This document shows, in pieces, positions 36,895 through 49,669 of a stretch of DNA of 64,000 bases. Every line of letters begins with the position of its first letter. The stretch's first letter is position 1. Made by a program: the position numbers and the translations under genes. The stretch comes from Monocercomonoides exilis (Eukaryota; Preaxostyla; Oxymonadida; Polymastigidae), in the NCBI GenBank assembly GCA_001643675.2, contig LSRY02000013.1:1490501-1554500 (forward strand), written 5' to 3'. A model generated the notes under the pieces. The model had not been told where the DNA came from, made no database searches, and worked only from the letters and a program-made list of their open reading frames with translations.

Positions 36895-37406
36895 ATATAG
36901 AAAAGCTCTTGTGCCAGCATTGGCAGATGCTGTGAGTGCTGCGTTGGAACCTAGAACTATTAAATAATCGTTCAACACTTGCGGGATTGAGCCATTTGAT
37001 CCGTCAGTTGTTTTAGACCGACTGCCCAATCAGTCTTCAATTGCAAAAATATCTTCAATTAGTTCATCGGCCCGTGCTTCAAATGGAGTCTTTAACATGA
37101 AAGTTTTAACAAGTGATGATTTTGTTCAGGAGAACGAACCAAGTGAAAAAGGTTTGAGAAATTTCATTTAATTTGAATGAAATGATTATCTAATTTATTC
37201 TTATTTTATAATTCCGAGAAAAAGAAAAAAGCGAATCCAGAACCTTGAAAGGCAGAATGCAAAAGCAAATGTCAGAGAGGAAAGAAAAAGAGGATAAACG
37301 TGATGGGGAAACAAAATGCAAGATATCGGAACAAACTCGCGAAGAAGAAATAGATGAATCTTCTTTGTTTTCAGGAGAAAAACGAAAAAGAAAGCAAGTA
37401 TCTTAA
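36895..37406 (+). pseudogene. pogo/Tigger-like transposase, C-terminal part
   Basis: Continues the frame broken at 13084: RKALVPALADAVSAALEP, then TAA at 36965, then SFNTCGIEPFDPSVV, the C-terminal block seen in pogo-like transposases. An intron (37152-37218, donor GTTTGAG) leads to a Lys/Glu-rich last exon ending at TAA 37404, or, if TAA is Gln, at a TGA soon after. The TAA at 36965 falls where Gln would be acceptable. Separated from its N-terminal part by the 23.8-kb insertion. Confidence 0.82.
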
Positions 37407-37752
37407 ACAAAATGGGGAAAACTATTTTATTTCAGCTGAAAGCGACTTTTCTTTTCAAACAATTTTGTTTTGCAACTTGTTGATAGAATTTTTTTCATTT
37501 TGTTCGATTATTTTCATATGGTCTCATATCAGCCAATGTTTCTTTTCGATAGTGATTTTGAATGCTCATTTCATTTATAATCAAGAAAAACATATTAAAA
37601 AAACATCGTATAAACATTTTTTCAAATAAATATTTATTTTTGTTAATTCAAAAAAAAAGAAAACAGGAAGCGGAGTCAATTGTTGAAAAACTTTTCAATT
37701 GATTGGACATTCCCGGGTTTTGTCCCTTTCCCGAGTTTTGTACATGTCTTTA

Positions 37753-38014
37753 AGTGCAAAGAAACATCTCCTCCAATTTCACGATTTCATTCATGATAAT
37801 ATGTGATAATAAATAACATAAAAAAACAACACTTTTGGGTGGAGTAGTTTTTTGAGATATCAACAAAAAATATCAAGAATTAATATTTGTGATCTGTCCC
37901 ATAATTAAATTTTCAATTCAAACTTTTTTGCTTTAAACTTTAATGCCCGTGAGTTGAAAGTTTATCTTAGGAATTAATAATGCAGTACTTAAAAATTTTA
38001 CAAATGAGGTGTGA
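37753..38014 (+). repeat. Left arm of the 268-bp TIR (inner part)
   Basis: The exact reverse complement of 40381-40647 for most of its length (from CTCCTCCAATTTC to GAGGTGTG); its first six bases lie at 11704-11709 on the far side of the pogo insertion. Confidence 0.9.
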
Positions 38015-38054
38015 TATTTTCAATTTATCTCTGTATTAAAACCTATTTTTCTGA

Positions 38055-39502
38055 TTTTTTAAATATGTGATTTTAATAGCGACTTCTTGTTCGTTCAACA
38101 ATTGTTCAACCAATAATCATGGTGGAGCAATATGTTGCGATTACCTACTTAACATAGACATCATAAAATGCAATTTCACAAACTGTTCGGCATTTCATGG
38201 AGGAGCAACTTGCAAGCTTATCCACAATCCAATTCTGTTTATTCATTCTCAGAAAACAAAGTGGAAAGTTGTAAAATCACAAGTACAATTGGAACTGGTT
38301 GGTATTTTGCTCTTGGAAATGATTATACAAATTTTCATTTCGTGTTTTCCAAATGCAAGTGAATCGCAAATTCTGGTGGAGATTCTGCTGGTTCTTTAAC
38401 ATTTTATAATCCTCCACAAAATAAACCAAGTCAGTTTTCAATCAATGATTGTCAGTTCATAAACAACAAATTGACATCAACTTCAACTTCATGGGGAGGT
38501 GCTGAGCTTTGCTGCACAGCAACTTATTCCTGGATGAGCGGAAATAAATTCATCACATTTTGTTTCTTCGATGGCAACTCCGCCAAAAATGGAAGAGGAA
38601 ACGATGTATTCTTCAGCGGTAATGCCATCATTCAGTCTCCATTTGAAAATTGCGGTTCAACAACTCCAACAAAAAGACTGTGGAATAACAATACAGCTGA
38701 TAGTGATGTGTACAATGGCTGGCTCCCCCTCGTTGCCCAGAATAAAATCGTTGCCAGCAATGGAACGAATTCTGATGCCTGTGGCAGACCCCAACAGACC
38801 CCATGTGCCACCATCGAGTATGTTCTCAACGGCTTCATTTCCCTCCTCCACGATGCCTCCCTCACCCTCCTCACCTCTATATTTATCCCAGCTCAAACAC
38901 TCTATTTCTGCGCAGCTGATGCAGAATATTCTGGAAATGAAACAATTGCTTTGCCATTTGAATCTTCATGTAATGTCCATTGACATAACTCAATTTCATT
39001 GTCAAATTTTATTTTTATCATTTGCCTCTTCCTCCTCTTCCTCCTCTTCCTCCTCTTCATCGATCTCTTCTCCACCTTCTCCTCTCCTCTACTCTCATTT
39101 ACATCTTCAATACTCCTTCTACGACTTATTCGTGATCTTTTTCTCCTGTAATATCTCTCTTCTCCTCCCATGCCCACTTTCCTGAGTATTTGCTCTATAC
39201 TCTCCATCAAAAACCATTCCTTCAGAGCTAAATTCGTCATTTGCACAGGTTCTGCTTGCGAAACGAAGCCATGTGCCTGTAAGTCATTGACTTCAACATC
39301 AAAAAGAAGTCTCTCCCACACTTCTAACTCTTTCAAGCGGATTTCAGAAGCTCCTTGTGAAGTACCGACTTTGCAAGGTGAGTCAACTGTGGGAGTGTCT
39401 TTTGCTGAATCTCAAACTTTCACGATTCTTCAAGACTTGCCCACGCTTGCCTCGTCACTGCAGAACTTCCTCGCAACAATGAAATCGGCAGGGCATTCGT
39501 AA
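38055..39502 (+). pseudogene. Captured fragment of a surface beta-helix gene
   Basis: Aligns with the gene at 59.5-60.7 kb: TSCSFNNCSTNNHGG matches TSCTFNNCSCTGNGHGG, and SWGGAELCCTATYSW, FITFCFFDGNSAKNGRGND and SPFENCGSTTPT match almost word for word. The copy has a frame slip near 38216 and TGA at 38361 where the paralogue has Cys (KCKC). A further open stretch (38471-38983) continues past the point where the 59.5-kb copy ends, with the family motif CGRPQQTPC. A Ser-rich stretch and a Cys-containing segment (to 39502) follow in other frames. The gene lies wholly between the two 268-bp arms, so it was picked up by the element. Not expected to make protein as it stands. Confidence 0.75.
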
Positions 39503-40380
39503 TGCCTCGTTAACGACTTGATCCTCCTTCCAAACTCGCACTTTCAGCACTGTCTCTTCTGAACAGCTATTTCATTCAGTCAAGCATATTCAAGTTCGCA
39601 TCATGTTTATTTTCTCCACATTTCATTGAACAAAGATAGTCCAATTTTATTATATTATCTGTTCTATCAGAAAAAGAGATTGATATGGAGACAAAAAAGT
39701 TGAAGCAAAAGAAAGGAAATCAAAAGGATGCTATTAAAAAAGATGAAAATATGAAAAAGATAGACGAAATGATATAGTTTATGTTGTGGTTTGTTTAACT
39801 GTTTTCATTTTTGGAAAAATGTCAATAGTTGTTGAAAATTACTCATTTTTTGTTGTTCACTTGAGGTTTTAAAAAGCTAACATTGTTTTTATAACATCAA
39901 AAAAAAAACAAAAATTGCATCATTTTTTCTGTTTGTGAACATGAAATATATTCGTGTTTTCAAAAGTTTTTCATTTTAAACATTTAAACTTTATGCAACA
40001 TTAAAAAAATCAACTTGACATAATTTTCATATAAAATACTGAAATTAATTATCACTTAAAAAGACGATCACATACGAATGAAATGAGCTAAAAATCAAAT
40101 AAACAAAATACATGTAAAAACTTAATCAAATGGAACATAAATGATTATCTTCATTTCACTAATAATCTTTCTTATTAATTTAAAATAAACTTCAGATAAA
40201 CAAGGTTTTCACAATAAAAAATTAAAAGATTAATTTGATACGTTTACAACAACTTCTAAAGCTTAAAAAAATATTAAAATTTTCGAAAATAAATTGAATG
40301 AATATGTGGATGTTACAATTTAGAAGGTCATGAAAAAGTTTTTAGCATTGCACTTAAAAATAACAATAAAGTGTAAATTT
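39503..40380. other. AT-rich filler inside the outer element
   Basis: No ORF or RNA feature supported between the captured gene fragment and the right arm. Confidence 0.5.
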
Positions 40381-40647
40381 CACACCTCATTTGTAAAATT
40401 TTTAAGTACTGCATTATTAATTCCTAAGATAAACTTTCAACTCACGGGCATTAAAGTTTAAAGCAAAAAAGTTTGAATTGAAAATTTAATTATGGGACAG
40501 ATCACAAATATTAATTCTTGATATTTTTTGTTGATATCTCAAAAAACTACTCCACCCAAAAGTGTTGTTTTTTTATGTTATTTATTATCACATATTATCA
40601 TGAATGAAATCGTGAAATTGGAGGAGGTGTTTTTTTACACTTATGCC
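40381..40647 (-). repeat. Right arm of the 268-bp TIR
   Basis: Near-identical inverted copy of the left arm; only the outer ~25 bases differ slightly, implying recent activity. Confidence 0.9.
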
Positions 40648-40655
40648 GAAATTAA
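40648..40655. repeat. Target-site duplication GAAATTAA (right)
   Basis: An exact copy of 11696-11703, immediately outside the TATGCC terminus. Confidence 0.85.
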
Positions 40656-40998
40656 TCTACGTGATTTGAAGGTTTAAAAAAAATTTTTTTTTACATATAA
40701 TATTATCTGTAACGTGAGTCATTCTTTTTGATAAATTGCAAATGTTTGGGTTTTACGTTTCAACGACTTTTTACATTTTTTGAAGCGTTCAAGCAATCTA
40801 ACAGTCAAATATGAAATGAATGTCAATAATTGCAAATCGGTAATATTACATTGCACAAAAAAGTGTGAGTGAAACTTTTCACATACTTATTTAAAGAATT
40901 CTTGAGAAAATGCCAACTTTCAATGAACCATAAAATAAAACATTTACGATTTCGCAAAAAAAAATATTCATATGAGTTATTATTTCAGAAATCATTGC

Positions 40999-41698
40999 AT
41001 ACACCAAAAATTATTTAAAGTCGAAAAACTTTCATTCAAAGTCGAAAATTTTCAACCAAAGTCGAAAAAGTTGCAAACGAAATCGAAAACTTTCAATGGA
41101 AATTAAAATTTTTATCATGAAAAATAAATGTTTTATTAATGTTATTAAAGAAAAGAAAATATTTATTCGTTTATTAAAGAAAAAATTATCACAATATTTG
41201 TGAATATGTTTTCTGCGAATTTTGATAGTTTCAAGCCAAAAATAAACTCAAAAATCAACTCGAAACGAAACACAAAATATTTGTTTCATTCCATAAGAAA
41301 TGAGTATTTTGTTTTATAAAACTCGAAATAAGAGACGTAATACTGTTTTCATCATTTTTTAAAATAAAGTTGGATTATAAGAAACAATAATTTTCTTTTG
41401 CAAATCTTCTGAAAAGCAATGAACAAACAATAGAAATGAGATAAAATGTGTTTAAATTCCTCTCATATTTTTTTTGCAATTGGACAAAAGGAAGTACAAA
41501 AATATTTAGGAAAAAGAGATGAAAAATCATTAAAATTACATATATTATCAATATATCAACAATAAATATGTTTTTTGACTTTTATTGAATATTGTCAACT
41601 AGCCGAAATTTTTGACAATTTCGAACTTTCGACTTCGATTGAAAATTTTTCAATTTTGGTTGATAGTTTTTCGATTTTGAATAATTTTTGGTGCATTT
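40999..41698. repeat. Fold-back element of about 700 bp (MITE-like)
   Basis: Arms of about 100 bp (about 40999-41100 and 41600-41698) are inverted: CACCAAAAATTATTTAAAG at the left, mirrored by AATAATTTTTGGTG at the right. Each arm contains repeated AAAGTCGAAAA-type units. No coding content. Looks like a small non-autonomous transposon. Confidence 0.6.
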
Positions 41699-42665
41699 TT
41701 GGGTGTTGATAATTCTGAAGTTGTTAGTCTTTGACTTGAAAATATTTCTTTTAAATGAAAAATATTTAACATTTCTTTTTTGAGCGAATGTTTGAGATTT
41801 GTTCATTGAAATTTTATCAACATATGGAAGATATATAGGTGATAATTTTTGAAATCATTTTTTTTGGAACAAAAAATTCGGTTCATTAATACATTTTTGA
41901 ATTTTTGTTTAAAAACTCAGAAAAGTGATAACTCAAATCAAAGAAAATCTCTTTCAAATAATTTCATCAACTATTGGCTTTTAAAACGATTGATAAACAT
42001 TTGACATTTGTTTGATAATTATTAAGCAAATGAAATCGAGTTTTTTAAAAAAAAACAACACCCAGAAAAAAGTTACGATTTCAAAAATAATCACCCAAAA
42101 TTTTTGTGATCATTTTTTCATATGAAACGCAAATTTTCTATCAGAAAATTTTGGCATAAAAAATCTGATATCAAAAATAATCATCCACATGGGGGAATAT
42201 TCAAACTTTCAATCTTATTTGTGAAAACAAAAAAAAATTATATCACTAATAACCGAAAGAAATGCTTTCTCATTTTTCTGATTATATTAAATTTACATTT
42301 TTCATTTGCAGTAATCATTGTTGTTTTCACAAGATGGTTTGTTACGTTCTTTATGTGACACAAAAATATATTCATTTTGTTCGTTAAAGAAAACAAATAG
42401 GTTGTTCACAACGTGAAAATTATACAAAAATCAACCTTAAGTTTTATTTTTTATCCCCTATTATTTTGGAAATGCATAATAATTCTATTTTATTTTTAAT
42501 GAGGTGCCTTTTTTATTTTTTATTTTTTATTTTCATTTTTTATTTTATATTTTATGTTTTTTTTATTTTATTTTATTTTATTTTTTTCGATAAGAAATGA
42601 TCTTTGAGCACACTAATAAAACAGATTTACAAACTGTGAGAAAGGTTGCGAAATTTCATATACAG

Positions 42666-43055
42666 ATATCTCATAAAATACAGGACATCGTACAAAATAC
42701 CGGACAAGATCGATTTCACAATAATTGCAAGAGGAATAATTCTGACAATTTTCCTCAAAACACACCTCATCAATGCAAACTCATTTGATATACAAATTTT
42801 TCAAAGCAACTTCATTTGTGCTCAGACAATAGTTATTATAAAATTCTCGTAGAAACAAAAAATCCAATTTCTCCGAGAATTAAATAATAATTTTCTGTGA
42901 GCACAAATGAAGCTGTTTTGAAAGTATCTTATTTCGATTGAGTTTGTATTGATGAGATATATTTTCAGGAAAATTATTAGAATTTTTCTTCTTGCAATTA
43001 TTGTGAATCGATCTTGTCCGGTATTTTGTGCGATGTCCGGTATTTTATGCGATAT
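42666..43055. repeat. Palindromic MITE of about 390 bp
   Basis: Two near-perfect inverted arms (about 42666-42850 and 42865-43055) share CATAAAATAC(C/A)GGACATCG, AATACCGGACAAGATCGAT and TTGCAAGA. The terminal motif AAAATACCGGACA is present twice in tandem in each arm. No ORF survives on either strand; short ORFs across it are palindrome artefacts. Confidence 0.7.
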
Positions 43056-43471
43056 TTGTAACTATTCTTTTGTGACTTTTATTTATCCTCACTTATTTCT
43101 GTGAAATTTAAGTTGAAGCAATTTTATAAACATAAAGATTGACCAACATTTAAAAATATTCACTCCTTTTAGTTATCTGCCAACTTTCCCAAGCTATTCA
43201 TTAATAAGGTGTTAATTTTTAATACTTGAAAGTTATCAATTCTTTTTCTATTTTCAATCAATTATGGTTGATGACCATAATAGAGTTGTTAATCTCAAAA
43301 TGAAATTCTTTTGTCTTCTTTGTTGTGTTGATTTTTTTCGGCTGTCCAATTGTACTGAATTTTCCGCAATTGATGAATATGATAGTGAGATGCAATCTGG
43401 TTTGGTTTTTTTTGAAATGAAATATTTAAAATAAATTTTTTAAAGATGATCTAAAGTCGATATTATTCGCA

Positions 43472-45001
<1,530 letters not shown>

Positions 45002-45912
45002 ATTTGGATTCACGGTTTTCAATTTAATTTCAATTTTAATTTTTTTGGGGTATTTTTTTCCAAATTTTCATTGAAATGTCTTGATTTCAATTTAAAACAC
45101 ATTTTTATTTCAATATTTTTTTTTTGAATTTATAATAGATGAATATTGCGGTTTTGTTTGTTTATTTTTATTTTATTTTTTATTTTCTATTTCCTTTTAT
45201 TTTCGAGCGAAAAGTTATCTTTTGCACATGAGATAAAGAATTTCTATGAAAAAATGATTTTTTTTTATTTTTTTTGATTTTCTTTAATTCAATTCCGCAA
45301 TGAAGTCTTTTTCTGTTTAATGTTTTGTTGTTTATACAGTTACTTGTATGCATTTCTTCATTTATTTCAATAAATGTTTGGCCTTTTGAGAATTTTAGTT
45401 TTTTTTTAACCAAGTATTTTTAAATAGAAAAGAAAAGAAAATTTTTCAATTCGGTTCTGCATTTCTTGAAAATCATGGAAATGAAAACAAGTTTCCCAAT
45501 CTCGAATTGAAAATAAATCATGTGACATCAATCATGAAAAGAAAAACTGTTCAATTAATTTTTTATTCCTCAGAATCTTGTTTCTTTTTCATTAATGAAT
45601 GCTATATCCGTAAATTTTTGATATAAAATAACTCAATTTCTCTGGAATAATAGAAAAATAAGAGTTAATGAAGCAATACGCATTTTTAGAACAAATTTGA
45701 AACTTGTGCTTATAAAACTCTTACAAATCAATTCTTCATTAAAAATTGAAAATTGATAAAAAAAATTTAAACAAAAGTTTAACCATCAAACAAGAAAATT
45801 AACTTCAACAAAATCCAATTAATAAATGTTAACAACAAGATTTCTCTCATCCCCTCAATCAGTCATTTTTATAAAAGATCAAAAGATCAAAAAGCTCAAT
45901 AAATAAGACTTA
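45002..45912. other. AT-rich intergenic region
   Basis: Separates the 3' ends of two convergent genes. No ORF or RNA supported. Confidence 0.5.
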
Positions 45913-48850
45913 TCAGAACCTCACATCAATTTCTCCTCCTTTTGACACCATTCTAAAACCCTTTGCCAGTTTCCACTCTTCCGGCGACTCGACAGAAATC
46001 GTTTTTATTTCAATCCCAGACAATGCCACGTCATTTAAAACAAAGCTCAGCGTGGCAGAAGGGCGTATATTTGAGTCAATGATTTTTTTACAAATATAAA
46101 TATTACTGTCACTTTCATTAATACTTTTACTTTCACGTTTACTGTCATTTTCACTATCATTTTTACTTTCACCTTCACTTTTTCTAACACTTTTGCTTTT
46201 TATGCTTTTAATATTTCTTTCACTGCCATAAGTGAAAGAAGGAGGGAAGTTAAATTGCCCGCTGAGTGAGGCTGTGGAAGAAGGAGGGAGTGTTTCAATG
46301 CTCCATCGGCCTTTCTGGAAGTTGTGAATGATGATGAATGATTGAGAAGATGGGCAATTATCATTGGTAGAAGAAATAGAAGAGGAAAGAAGAGGAAGTG
46401 GAAGAAGATAAAATGTTGTTGTTGTTGTGTGTATACCAATGGAAATGAATGAATATATTGATTTAGTTAAATTTAATCAAATTAAATTGAAGGGAATGGA
46501 AGGATCAAAGCAAAAGGAAGAAATAAAAAAAAGAGAATTATAACGAGAAGATGATGAATGAAAACGAACAAATTCATAAATAATAACAAAGCAAGCACAC
46601 AAAATCACATGCAACTATTTTGAAAAAAACAAATGCATTCAACAAACGAAAACAAACAAACAAACAAAAATTAATTTCATTTCATTTATCAATGATTCCA
46701 TCAACACTTCTTCTTCTTCTTCTTCTCTCTCTCTCTTTTTTCTTTTTCTTTCTTTCTTTCTATTTCCTCCTTCTCCCTCCCTCACACACTCACACACACA
46801 CAAACAACCAAACCTTTGAGATAGTGGAATAAGTGAAAGTGCCCATCGTGACTGTGATCGTGAGTGAATGAGAAATCTTTGGCAGTTTCAAATCGAGCTG
46901 GACATTGCGAAGTGGCTGGGAATGAGTGAATTGTGAAGTGAGCTGGGGAAAGGAGAAAGGAAGGGAAGGGAAGAGAAGAGAAGGAAGGAGAAGGAAGGAG
47001 AAAGGAGAAAAGAGGAGAGGGAGTAAGGGAGTGAAGAAAGAAGGAAGGAAATGATAGAAGAAGAGAGAAGAGGAAGAAAGAAGAGAGAATGAAATGAAGA
47101 GAAGAGAAGAGAAGAGAAAAACAAAAAAAATAAAACTGTCAACAGAAAATTTAAAGAAAATGAAAAAAATGAAAATATAAAACAAATAATTGTCTATTTC
47201 CTCCCCAAATAATAAGGTTTTAACAAACATAGACAGAAAATGAAGCTTTTTCAGGAAGAAGAGAAAAATTCGTGGAAACTGAAACTGGAGCAGGAATTTT
47301 CAGTTTGCGGCATCTGAAGATTGTTTTTGTGAAAAAAATGAAATTGGAAAAAATAAATAAATAAATAAATTTAGAAAAATTAAAATAAAATTAAAGAGAA
47401 AAATAAGAAGAAAAATCATTAAATGAAAAGAAAGAAAGAATGAATGAAATAAAAAAATATCAAATCGTTTTAAATAAAAATTTAAAAAAATAAATACTTT
47501 TTTTATTTTAAATAAAAAATAACAAATCTTCACAAAAATATAAATTTAACAAAATTTTCATACCCAGATCGATAAGAGAGCAAAACAAACTTTCCATCTG
47601 GAGGAACAAATGAAAGCACTTTCTGTTCTTTCCATCGAGGCAATCTTACACATGGATGAAGACTAAAAAAAAGAAAGAATTCAAAATATTTTTATTAACA
47701 ATTTGTTTTATTTTTTATTTTTTATTTTTTATTTTTTTTTTTTTATTTTTATTTTTTATTTTTTGGAATTAAAAAAAAAAATAATTCATCTTAAATAAAT
47801 GAATAAATAAAATAATAGAATCACACCTAACTTCTTCAAGCACATGTGGATTGTTGAAGGATACTGCCAAGTCTGGCATTCCACTGACTTTTGATGTTGC
47901 CTTAAGCTCTCCAGACACATATGACGTTGCGATATGTCCATTTCTATGAGTTAATTTTTGGGGTTTTATAAAATAAAATATTAAATATTAAAGAACAAAA
48001 TAAATATAAATATAAAAATAAAAATAGAGTTGAAACACAAAAATATGAAGGTAAAAATTCAAACTCTCTGCATATGGCATGATAAGACTCAACAATGTCC
48101 ATATAAAACTCATTTTGCATGTACTGAATGTCTCGGCTGCGCCACATCATTCCATCAAATCTGTCCAGAGGAAGATCATCTTTTGACTTATTTAAAAGAA
48201 AGATATAAGAATGAAATAAATATCTATAATGCCCTTATTCAAAATTTAACTGACAAACAATTTGCTTTCCTGGAAATAGACCTAATAGTGAAGGAGTTTC
48301 AAATAAATCCAGTAAAAATGACGGTTCAGTGCAATTTGGCATTCCCTTATCAAAAAATTCTTCGCACATCTTGCAAAAAATAAAGTGCAATAGAATAAAG
48401 TGCAAAAATATTTTTTCAAATTTGCATACAAGAAAAAGAAAGATATATTGTTGTTTAATCTTCTTTTCCAAATCCTTTTCACCAAAAAATGTTGTAATCA
48501 TTAAATCAATCCTTTCCAAAAGCGTCGTAATCAATAAAGGTGGGAACTCTTCCTCGGTTACCAAAGAATAAATGATGGAATGACGTTTCAAAACGAAAAT
48601 AAAAAATGAATTATCATCGCTTCGAATCAAGGGGAAATCTGCCATTTCTTCGTCAGACCACGTTATTTTATTTGTTATTTGCTGTAGTTGTGCATCTGTG
48701 AAAGTATCGGAATATAAGCGTTGAAAAAGGATATCACTAGCTCATGTGCAAAAAATCACAAAGATAAATGGGAATAATCGTAAAAGTTTATTTAATAAAC
48801 ATATAAAATTTAAACCCCTTTAATGGGCTTATGCTAAAACATGATATCAT
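45913..48850 (-). CDS. AP3M: AP-3 adaptor complex mu subunit
   Basis: Medium subunit of the AP-3 vesicle adaptor (sorting to lysosome-type organelles). About nine exons: 48850-48816 (MISCFSISPLKG), 48736-48430, 48369-48259, 48186-48065, 47943-47827, 47662-47564, about 47313-47227, about 46941-46822, and a last exon to TGA 45913; introns are about 50-125 bp in the 5' half and longer (up to several hundred bp) in the 3' half. The N-terminal longin domain shows DILFQRLYSDTF and the CEEFFDKGMPNCTE helix. The mu homology domain shows WRSRDIQYMQNEFYMDIVE, SGMPDLAVSFNNP, SLHPCVRLPRW, LSFVPPDGKFVLLSYR, PLRNVQLDLKLP and the terminal KGFRMVSKGGEIDVRF. Motif order and SGMPDL point to AP-3 rather than AP-1/2. 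Start chosen because exon 1 matches the short first strand of mu proteins and splices in frame. Divergent from the SHIPPO gene, 183 bp away. No in-frame TAA/TAG in the exons resolved. Confidence 0.88.
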
Positions 48851-49033
48851 GCAAACTAGGCGTGAAATTGCAACAAATTATTGCATGATCTGTAACCTCA
48901 ATAAAAATTTTAACCTCTTTGGCAAAAATGTATTTCATCAATTTTCGTATTTAAATTTTGAAGTCTTTATATAAAAATAATTAGTGAAAAATTTGCCCCA
49001 TACAAATTTTTTTTCGATAGGGATTGATTTGGA
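48851..49033. promoter_or_regulatory. Compact divergent promoter region (AP3M / SHIPPO-like)
   Basis: 183 bp between two opposite start codons must hold both upstream regions. It is AT-rich; no specific element is recognised. Confidence 0.4.
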
Positions 49034-49669
49034 ATGTCAAGTACTCCACCAGTTGTGACTGAAGAACAATTTGCAGGTGAAGATACACAAAAGAGTGAAG
49101 AATTTAATTCAACTGCAACAAGTGAACTTGAAAAGAGCAGAGACTCACAACAGCAATCACCAAAAGATTCGCCAAGAAGTTCAAGAGATTCAAGAAGAAG
49201 AACAAGGTCAAGATCATCGCACAGACGTTATAGATCATTATCTTATACAAGGGGAGATACAATGCGCTCGACAAGATCTAGACACAGAAACCCTGACCTT
49301 CCAAGTCACAACTTTCTCGATCCAACTGATCCTTCTTTTGACCATATTGTTGAAAAATATGAAAAATCGCCAGGCCCTATGTATGATACGGATAAAGCTT
49401 CTCTTATTCTTGCGAGGCGCACTGCAACCTGGAAAATACCAACCGAAGATCGTCTCAAGCATTTTGGAGGTCGTTCCATTTCTCCAGGGCCTGCTGCATA
49501 TACTGCAAGGAAACGTATGCTTATTCTTTTCTATGCAATATTATTTTTCGATATTATTTATGTTTTTTTAATTTTACGTTGTATTTTTTCAGTGGAAAGA
49601 ACTTCAAGTCGAAAAGGTTCATTTTCAAGGAATGAGCGTATCACCTCGTCGTGGTTGTTTTCTGTATGA
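49034..49669 (+). CDS. SHIPPO/STPGR-repeat protein (microtubule-associated)
   Basis: Two exons, 49034-49514 and 49593-49669 (78-bp intron, donor GTATGC, acceptor TTTTTCAG), give 185 residues ending at TGA. The N terminus is Ser/Arg-rich (SRDSRRRTRSRSS). The C-terminal half holds two Pro-Gly-Pro-x-Tyr-type units, SPGPMYDTDKASL and SPGPAAYTARK, separated by about 40 residues including WKIPTEDRLKHFGGR; these are hallmarks of SHIPPO/sperm-tail PG-rich repeats, which coat flagellar and cytoskeletal microtubules. Fits a flagellate with a microtubular axostyle. Shorter than many members. Confidence 0.75.
   Translation: MSSTPPVVTEEQFAGEDTQKSEEFNSTATSELEKSRDSQQQSPKDSPRSSRDSRRRTRSRSSHRRYRSLSYTRGDTMRSTRSRHRNPDLPSHNFLDPTDPSFDHIVEKYEKSPGPMYDTDKASLILARRTATWKIPTEDRLKHFGGRSISPGPAAYTARKRMLILFYAILFFDIIYVFLILRCIFSVERTSSRKGSFSRNERITSSWLFSV

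Larger units (their letters stand above)
11710..37750 (+). mobile_element. pogo/Tigger-type transposon, interrupted by a 23.8-kb insertion
   Basis: The termini read AAGTCATGGACAAAAC (11710) and, on the other strand from 37750, AAGACATGTACAAAAC. Both continue into GGGAAAGGGACAAAACC, giving inverted repeats of about 55 bp. Both ends abut TA (11708-11709 and 37751-37752), the duplication expected for Tc1/mariner-pogo elements. Removing 13085-36898 leaves about 2.2 kb, the usual size for this group. It sits inside the left arm of the 268-bp TIR element, so it inserted later. The TIR contains a tandem GGGACAAAACCCGGGAA-type motif, perhaps two transposase-binding sites. Confidence 0.88.
11704..40647. 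mobile_element. Outermost TIR transposon carrying a captured surface-gene fragment (split by a nested insertion)
   Basis: The ends GGCATAAGTG (left, reconstituted from 11704-11709 plus 37753 onward) and CACTTATGCC (right, to 40647) are flanked by identical 8-bp duplications GAAATTAA at 11696-11703 and 40648-40655. The inverted arms are about 268 bp and nearly identical. Without the 26-kb nested insert the element is about 2.9 kb. Between the arms lies a frame-broken fragment of a beta-helix surface gene and no transposase, so it is non-autonomous. Long TIRs, an 8-bp duplication and a captured gene fragment resemble Pack-MULE/Pack-TIR elements; a hAT or Merlin-like origin is also possible. Confidence 0.85.

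Noticed and set aside
42122-42852. Plus ORFs at 42122-42358 and 42597-42852
   Set aside because: AT-rich chance frames; the second lies in the arm of a palindromic MITE.
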